Assembly (NCBI GenBank): GCA_905233245.1
Contig: CAJODK010000009.1
Span: forward strand, 1 to 49,398
Length of the DNA: 49,398 bases
Direction of reading: 5' to 3'
Source: an uncultured Prevotella sp.
GTDB lineage: Bacteria > Bacteroidota > Bacteroidia > Bacteroidales > Bacteroidaceae
Both the position numbers and the translations under genes were made by a program. The notes under the pieces were generated by a model. The model was not told the DNA's origin. It was given only the letters and a program-made list of their open reading frames with translations, and searched no databases. Below are positions 49,320 through 49,398 of the stretch, one piece after another (position 1 is the first letter of the stretch; each line of letters opens with the position of its first letter).

Positions 49320-49398
49320 GTGCGAATAGTTTTCAGGCATAAGCCTAAGACTATGAAAACACTCGGGGAACGCCGTCGGCAAGGGGCAGAAAGCCCCG
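49320..49398 (+). other. Possible 5' end of a group II intron (cut by the window)
   Basis: The segment starts GTGCG, the group II intron 5' consensus. It continues with nested short stems: AGGC-ATAA-GCCT, GCC-GTC-GGC and GGGGC-AGAAA-GCCCC, and CTCGGGGAACGCCGTCGGC resembles domain I sequence as I remember it. Base composition jumps to G/C-rich compared with the AT-rich leader to its left. It might instead start a protein gene (ATG at 49354). The decisive part lies beyond the window. Confidence 0.35.

Overview
The window comes from a Bacteroidales chromosome, most likely a Prevotella-like genus (Prevotellaceae). Four things point there. Promoters have the Bacteroidetes form TTTG-N19/20-TAnnTTTG and start codons mostly lack Shine-Dalgarno sequences. 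There is a type IX secretion plug protein. The gene orders rplY-pth-S4 and nusB-yajC-ybbR-coaE-DUF5606 are present. Glycogen genes of the Bacteroides/Prevotella type (GH133, GT4, GH57) lie together. No CRISPR array, rRNA or complete insertion sequence was seen.

Layout. 1-2957 (-) is the head of a type I restriction-modification locus: DUF2971 protein, HsdM, then a DUF1016 nuclease-like protein cut by the left edge. 3191-6062 (-) holds a TonB-dependent receptor with a secreted DUF362 protein. A nearly identical 111-bp promoter repeat precedes both this pair and the restriction locus. 6365-8430 (-) holds a Fic AMP-transferase and a Gfo/Idh/MocA oxidoreductase. 8583-11668 (+) is htpG plus the T9SS plug protein. 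11665-12387 (-) holds two small winged-helix proteins, one with a histone-H1-like tail.

12507-20558 (-) is the most unusual region. Seven genes overlap at every junction: MscS channel, phospholipase-D-like protein, an RpoD-like sigma factor fused in frame to a secreted protein, an HPr-kinase-like ATPase, an S26 signal-peptidase-like protein, a PqqD-like RiPP recognition protein, and aspS. The kinase, peptidase and PqqD trio resembles peptide-maturation genes, but no precursor peptide or cyclase is visible. A tRNA-Ser(CGA) and about 840 bp of gene-free repeat-rich DNA follow.

21716-26389 (+) is a glycogen/alpha-glucan operon. 26472-35006 (-) carries a LolA-like protein, tRNA-Ser(GGA), trmO, purT, a cytidylate-kinase-like protein, a MATE exporter, PAP2 phosphatase, nhaD, an S4 protein, pth and rplY. 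35251-38988 (+) carries nusB, yajC, ybbR, a coaE-DUF5606 fusion and queF. 39064-41781 (-) is a large outer-membrane barrel with an RG-rich tail. 41997-48620 (+) carries a lipoprotein, carboxynorspermidine dehydrogenase, recA, pepT and a CPA2 antiporter. purN (-) follows. The right edge may hold the 5' end of a group II intron.

Short degenerate tandem repeats are scattered throughout. GGTTAG-like hexamers sit in frame inside several genes, an octamer AACRACYA fills two unrelated gene gaps, and leaders carry mini-hairpins with GCnnnGC loops. All product names come from reading the translations; no database search was run.
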